DNA from: CAXBCP01 sp963974055
Lineage (GTDB): Bacteria > Pseudomonadota > Alphaproteobacteria > MPNO01 > UBA830
DNA: 8,606 nt
Assembly: GCA_963974055.1 (NCBI GenBank)
Contig: CAXBCP010000069.1
Coordinates: 1 to 8,606, forward strand
Reading direction: 5' to 3'
The number at the start of each line of letters is the position of its first letter. Within the stretch, counting starts at the first letter, position 1. This document shows positions 5,708 to 8,606 of this stretch, in pieces. Below the pieces are notes generated by a model that was not told the DNA's origin, did no database searches, and saw nothing but the letters and a program-made list of their open reading frames with translations. The position numbers and the translations under genes are program-made.

Positions 5708-6921
5708 AACTGCGCCGGTCCCGGCGGCAGGCCGAGTGCCACGCGACCGTACAGTGCGCCGACGGCATCCCAGTTCATGCTGATATGCGCGGAACCGGCA
5801 TGGGTGTCGCGCCAATATCGCTGGATACGTCCGGTCCTGAACAATCCCCCGCCGCCGCTGGCCGCAAAGATCGCATCGACCGCCTGAACGGAAAGCCGCG
5901 CCGCGTATCCCCAGTCGCCCTTGTTACGGGCGCGTTGCTGCATGGTCAGTTCTTTCCCGGCGGAGACGGTGGCCATGATGTCTTTGAGATCGCGATCGAC
6001 CAGCAGACGCGCGGAATCCACCGCCGCCATTGCTTCGCCCAGTTTGAGCTGGATGCCGGGCAGCGCCGCCATCGGCGCGGGTTTCGACAAAGCGGCGCCG
6101 CGTGTGACCCGGCCTTTCGTTAGGTCCAAGAATTCATCGATCGCGCCCTGCGCCATGCCGATGATCGGGGCGACGAGACTGCACGACATCGCGGCAAACA
6201 GGGGAATTCGGTAAAGCGGCCCGTCATTCACGGCGGCGCCGGGCGGTTTGCCGGTCATCGTGTCTTCGATCGGCAGGAACCGGTGTTCGGGAATAAACAT
6301 ATCCTCGCACATCACGTTCTTGGAACCGGTACCGGCAAGTCCGACAACGTTCCAGTTATCCTCCATCCCGAAATCGGCGGTCCGCGCCAGCGCATAGGCC
6401 TTGCCCTCGGGATCGCCGTCTTTATCCGGCGGCACCGTCACACCGACGATCGTCCAGCTGCAGTTGTCGACCCCCGAACAGAACATCCACTTGCCGCTCA
6501 GGCTATATCCGCCGTCCACCGCCGTCACGGTACCGGTCGGCGTAAACGAGGCCGCAACCACCGCTCCCGGGTCTTCGCCCCAGACATCGTCCTGCGCCTG
6601 TTCCGGATACATCCCCAGGAACACGTGATACATCGCGGTGACGGAATTGACCCAGCCGACCGAGCCGCAGCCGCGCGCAATCTCAATTCCCACTTCGGCA
6701 AATGTATCGAGGCCGTGTTCGAACCCGCCATAGCGTCTGGGCAGCAGAATTTTGAATATTTCCCGGTCCCGGATCGCGCCGAACAGTTCCGCAGATACGC
6801 GGCCGTCGGATTCCGTCTGCGCCTGCCGGTCCCGGATCATCGGCACCAGCGATTGTGCGCGCTGTACCAGTTCTTCCGGCGAGACAATGCCCGGGTCGGT
6901 TTTCTCGATTGTATCGGGCAT
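5704..6921 (-). CDS. Acyl-CoA dehydrogenase-fold flavoprotein, probable flavin-dependent monooxygenase component
   Basis: A 405-aa protein of the acyl-CoA dehydrogenase superfamily with a type-2 C-terminal domain, as in HsaA, HpaH-C2 and DszC-like oxygenases. These use reduced flavin from a separate reductase to hydroxylate a substrate. Visible features are PRRYGGF (61-67) in the N-terminal helical domain and a beta-domain with VDGGYSLSGKWMFCSGVDNC. GLAGTGSKNV and the conserved EHR follow, then the C-terminal GRIQRYWRDTHAGSAHIS (364-381) with W370, R371, D372, H374 and H379. That ending is characteristic of the hydroxylase branch rather than beta-oxidation dehydrogenases. The start at 6921 is preferred because GGGAGGA lies 7 nt upstream; ATG 6945 has none. 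It is downstream of lysR on the same strand with a 103-bp gap. No reductase is in the window. A true dehydrogenase role is not excluded. Confidence 0.85.
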   Translation of the reverse strand: MPDTIEKTDPGIVSPEELVQRAQSLVPMIRDRQAQTESDGRVSAELFGAIRDREIFKILLPRRYGGFEHGLDTFAEVGIEIARGCGSVGWVNSVTAMYHVFLGMYPEQAQDDVWGEDPGAVVAASFTPTGTVTAVDGGYSLSGKWMFCSGVDNCSWTIVGVTVPPDKDGDPEGKAYALARTADFGMEDNWNVVGLAGTGSKNVMCEDMFIPEHRFLPIEDTMTGKPPGAAVNDGPLYRIPLFAAMSCSLVAPIIGMAQGAIDEFLDLTKGRVTRGAALSKPAPMAALPGIQLKLGEAMAAVDSARLLVDRDLKDIMATVSAGKELTMQQRARNKGDWGYAARLSVQAVDAIFAASGGGGLFRTGRIQRYWRDTHAGSAHISMNWDAVGALYGRVALGLPPGPAQF

Positions 6922-6928
6922 CTGCGTT

Positions 6929-6935
6929 TCCTCCC
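6929..6935 (-). promoter_or_regulatory. Ribosome binding site GGGAGGA deciding the flavoprotein start
   Basis: On the minus strand GGGAGGA stands 7 nt before ATG 6921. It lies inside the frame of the alternative upstream ATG at 6945, which has no Shine-Dalgarno sequence of its own. The shorter 405-aa product is therefore favoured. Confidence 0.7.
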
Positions 6936-6978
6936 GTTGCGCCATGGTCTTTGGTCAGGAAACGCTAACAGTGGGACA

Positions 6979-7026
6979 GAACCGACACAATCCCGCCACC
7001 CGGCGCGTCAGAAGCGGATTCGGTTC
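6979..7026. repeat. Inverted repeat at the lysR 3' end
   Basis: GAACCGA (6979-6985) and TCGGTTC (7020-7026) are perfect 7-bp arms 34 bp apart, with a small CGCC-N4-GGCG hairpin inside. The right arm overlaps the lysR stop codon. There is no T-run, so it is a weak candidate for a 3' end structure or an operator upstream of the flavoprotein gene. Confidence 0.3.
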
Positions 7027-7957
7027 AGTCGCCGTCATCCATGCGGAAATCGGGCGCTGTCTTGAACTTTTCGGCGATGAAATCGATATAGGCGCGGACC
7101 TTGGCGGAGACGTTCCGGGTATAGGGATAGACCGCGTATACGGCCGAATCCGTGTGCCGCGCCTTGGCGTGATAGTCGGGCAGGATCACCGTCGCGTCGC
7201 CGCGCTGGATATCCTTGCCGACCACCCAGGACGGCAACAGCGCAATCCCGCCGCCGCTCAGCATGGCGGCATTGACGGCTTCGACGTTATTGGACCTCAG
7301 ATTTCCCTGCACGCTGATATCCGTCATCTTGCCGGTCTTCTTGTTCTCGAGGTCCCAGTGGCTTTCGCCCGGATTGATCCGGAACTGAAAACAGTTGTGA
7401 TTGCTAAGTTCTTCGGGGGTCTTGGGCTCGCCGTATTTCGCGATATAGGACGGGCTTGCGACCAGGTGTCTCTGGATGCCGCTGAGCTTGCGGGCGATGA
7501 AGCTCGTATTCGTCAGCCCGCCGACGCGGATCGCGAGGTCGGCGCCTTCCTCGATCAGATCCACGTAATGATCCGTGACCTGAAGCTCGACCGACAGTTC
7601 GGGATATCTCTCCAGGAATTCCGGCAGCGTCGTCGCGATGTAACGGCGTCCGAATACCACGGGTATGTTGATGCGCAGCGTGCCGCGCGGTTCGTCCTGC
7701 AGCTCGGTGACTGCGGCGTTCGCCTCCTCAATGTCCGCGATGATCCGCTCGGTATGCCCGTGATAGGTCTCCCCCGCCTCGGTGAGGTGGAGTTTCCGCG
7801 TCGTCCGGTTGAACAGCCTGGTCCCCAGCTGTTCTTCGAGCGCGCTGATCTGGCGCGAGACCGAAGACGGCGCCAACCCGATGGCACGTCCGGCAGCCGA
7901 AAAACTGCCGGTTTCGGCGACCTTGTTGAAAAGCCGCATCCCTGTAAGCGTATCCAT
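7025..7957 (-). CDS. LysR family transcriptional regulator
   Basis: A 310-aa, full-length LysR protein. The N-terminal winged helix-turn-helix covers about residues 1-60, with FNKVAETGSFSAAGRAIGLA, then PSSVSRQISALEEQLGTRLF and the wing NRTTRKLHLTEAG. A linker helix (about 66-90) and a periplasmic-binding-like effector domain follow, similar to the CrgA/DsdC-type group common in proteobacteria. The start at 7957 has AAGGGGG 5 nt upstream and begins at the conserved MDTLTGMRLF; the TTG at 7978 would add seven unconserved residues. A sigma70-like promoter and a T-N11-A box lie upstream, pointing to autoregulation. The flavoprotein gene follows on the same strand, and a small divergent gene lies upstream; either could be a target. 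The effector cannot be deduced. Confidence 0.93.
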   Translation of the reverse strand: MDTLTGMRLFNKVAETGSFSAAGRAIGLAPSSVSRQISALEEQLGTRLFNRTTRKLHLTEAGETYHGHTERIIADIEEANAAVTELQDEPRGTLRINIPVVFGRRYIATTLPEFLERYPELSVELQVTDHYVDLIEEGADLAIRVGGLTNTSFIARKLSGIQRHLVASPSYIAKYGEPKTPEELSNHNCFQFRINPGESHWDLENKKTGKMTDISVQGNLRSNNVEAVNAAMLSGGGIALLPSWVVGKDIQRGDATVILPDYHAKARHTDSAVYAVYPYTRNVSAKVRAYIDFIAEKFKTAPDFRMDDGD

Positions 7958-7998
7958 ATAAGCCCCCTTGGCCCCCAAACCTGAACTCGATCAGATTA

Positions 7999-8011
7999 TG
8001 CGTATCGCGCA
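7999..8011. promoter_or_regulatory. LysR-type box TGCG-N5-CGCA
   Basis: This 13-bp element fits the T-N11-A rule with interrupted dyad symmetry (TGCG and CGCA), in AT-richer flanks that extend the symmetry imperfectly. It lies 42 bp before the lysR start and just downstream of the predicted lysR -10, where binding would repress lysR. It is also upstream of the divergent small gene. Confidence 0.5.
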
Positions 8012-8023
8012 CAAATCAATGGC

Positions 8024-8051
8024 GATATAAGCCCATTATCTTACAAGTCAA
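8024..8051 (-). promoter_or_regulatory. Predicted sigma70-type promoter of lysR
   Basis: Reading the minus strand, TTGACT (8051-8046) is followed after 16 bp by TATATC (8029-8024). Transcription would start near 8017, giving a leader of about 60 nt that contains the TGCG-N5-CGCA box. The -35 matches consensus in five of six positions; the -10 is moderate. Confidence 0.5.
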
Positions 8052-8112
8052 CATAACCCATATCCTGTTCAACAACGGCGCCACTGCCGTGACGGAAATC
8101 AGGAGAATTCGA

Positions 8113-8349
8113 ATGCCCAGCAACCTCTATTTGTTCGATCCGAACGAAATTTCGCGGAAATCAGACAATAAGCCGCTTAGTCAGATCGTGCGCGAAGCGG
8201 AAGTCGCGCGCGCTGAGGCAAGCGCCCGCCTCATCCGCAACGCGGTAAAACGCGTCGTCGCATTATTCGCCGCAAAAAAACCGGCGGATACCGCCACGCC
8301 GGCGAATAACAATGCGGCCCCGGCAGAGAAATCCTGCCTCGCCGCCTGA
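8113..8349 (+). CDS. Small uncharacterised protein, 78 aa
   Basis: I do not recognise a named family. The ATG at 8113 has AGGAG 7 nt upstream, which favours it over the GTG at 8089. The gene is followed by a strong intrinsic terminator, so it is probably a real monocistronic unit. Residues 1-20 are polar (NLYLFDPNEISRKSDNK). Residues 22-54 should form a long amphipathic, positively charged helix (IVREAEVARAEASARLIRNA, then VKRVVALFA). The tail from about 57 is Ala/Pro/Asn-rich and low complexity, with one cysteine at 75. There is no signal peptide and no clear transmembrane segment; the helix could lie on a membrane or dimerise. The Ala/Arg-rich helix loosely recalls short alphaproteobacterial proteins such as the RSP_7527 type, but this is not a firm match. 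It is divergent from lysR, whose product may control it. Confidence 0.75.
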   Translation: MPSNLYLFDPNEISRKSDNKPLSQIVREAEVARAEASARLIRNAVKRVVALFAAKKPADTATPANNNAAPAEKSCLAA

Positions 8350-8378
8350 ATAAAGCCCTTATAGATTAGATCGCACAG

Positions 8379-8405
8379 ACGCCCGCCGGTGACGGCGGGC
8401 GTTTT
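8379..8405 (+). terminator. Intrinsic terminator after the small gene
   Basis: Perfect 10-bp GC-rich stem ACGCCCGCCG / CGGCGGGCGT (8379-8388 and 8393-8402) with a GTGA tetraloop of the GNRA class, followed by a short T-run (8402-8405). It is 30 bp past the stop of the 78-aa gene and may also block antisense transcription into the convergent tupA-like gene. Confidence 0.88.
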
Positions 8406-8439
8406 CTATGTCTGCCTGGCCTGCCTGTCGCGTTACCGG

Positions 8440-8606
8440 CTACTGCGCGGAGGGGTAAAACAGCTGAAAGCCGCGCAGCTTGTAGGCGGCAATGGCGGCC
8501 TGCCCGTCCGGCCCCGTCAGCCACGCAATAAATGCCCGTCCGCCGGCGGCGTTCACGTGCGGGTGACGCGCCGGGTTCACCAGCATCACGCCATAGGGGT
8601 TGAAGA
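8440..8606 (-). CDS. tupA: Tungstate ABC transporter substrate-binding protein, C-terminal part
   Basis: Only the last 54 residues and the stop are in the window; the gene continues past the right edge. The visible segment reads FNPYGVMLVNPARHPHVNAA, then RAFIAWLTGPDGQAAIAAYK and a GFQLFYPSAQ ending. This is the characteristic C-terminus of TupA-type periplasmic oxyanion-binding proteins (PBP-like fold, PF12849), which deliver tungstate to the TupBC permease/ATPase. Related molybdate or other anion binders share the fold, so the ligand is inferred from the closeness of the NPYGV...NPxxHPHVN pattern. It converges on the 78-aa gene across the terminator at 8379-8405. Tungstate would serve W- or Mo-dependent enzymes, none of which are in this window, so a link to the catabolic genes is not shown. 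Confidence 0.8.
   Translation of the reverse strand, partial: FNPYGVMLVNPARHPHVNAAGGRAFIAWLTGPDGQAAIAAYKLRGFQLFYPSAQ

Noticed and set aside
3990..5768. Long upstream extension of the exported-protein frame on the minus strand, making a 999-residue open frame
   Set aside because: It runs antisense through the whole ligase gene, which has every ANL motif. A signal peptide preceded by a ribosome binding site starts at 3989. The extension is an open antisense frame of high-GC DNA.
6752..7984. 410-residue plus-strand open frame opposite lysR
   Set aside because: It is antisense to a complete LysR protein, with no domain of its own. The apparent length comes from GC-rich wobble bases.
7956..8034. 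Direct repeat ATATAAGCCC at 7956-7965 and 8025-8034
   Set aside because: Two 10-bp copies 69 bp apart in AT-rich intergenic DNA. One covers the lysR start and ribosome binding site and the other the -10, so chance or unrelated function is as likely.

Overview
The window looks like chromosomal DNA from a high-GC alphaproteobacterium, possibly a Rhodospirillales-like or marine lineage. The evidence is GC-rich wobble positions, long spurious antisense frames and the mix of families; the exact taxon cannot be fixed from this sequence. I see no RNA genes, insertion sequences, CRISPR arrays or phage genes. Eight protein genes are well supported, with partial genes at both edges.

Layout. On the minus strand at the left edge, a cyclase-family metal hydrolase (601-1377) is followed by the start of a BKACE/DUF849 beta-keto acid cleavage enzyme (487 leftwards). 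Between them lies a 12-bp tandem array that repeats the cyclase stop codon in frame six times. Divergent from this pair is an SCP-x-type thiolase (1574-2740, plus). Convergent with it is an unrecognised exported protein (2769-3989, minus), with a duplicated cysteine-pair unit and a C-terminal fascin-like beta-trefoil-type segment. Next come an AMP-forming acyl-CoA synthetase (4155-5681, plus) and an acyl-CoA dehydrogenase-fold flavoprotein, probably a flavin-dependent monooxygenase component (5704-6921, minus). These two converge on a hairpin that contains both stop codons. A LysR regulator (7025-7957, minus) follows, with a plausible promoter and LysR-type box upstream. Then come a 78-aa uncharacterised protein with its own strong terminator (8113-8349, plus) and the C-terminal end of a TupA-like tungstate-binding protein (8440 onward, minus).

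How the genes may work together. The ligase, flavoprotein, thiolase, BKACE enzyme and cyclase-family hydrolase form a plausible peripheral catabolic set. An organic acid would be activated to its CoA thioester, oxidised, and cleaved by thiolase or BKACE chemistry, with the hydrolase opening an amide or lactone-type bond. The LysR protein is a candidate regulator, at least of itself and perhaps of the flavoprotein gene downstream. The substrate cannot be read from the sequence. The genes are not in one operon, so the shared pathway is inferred from neighbourhood.

The least explained items are the stop-codon tandem array at 538-609 and the secreted repeat/trefoil protein at 2769-3989.
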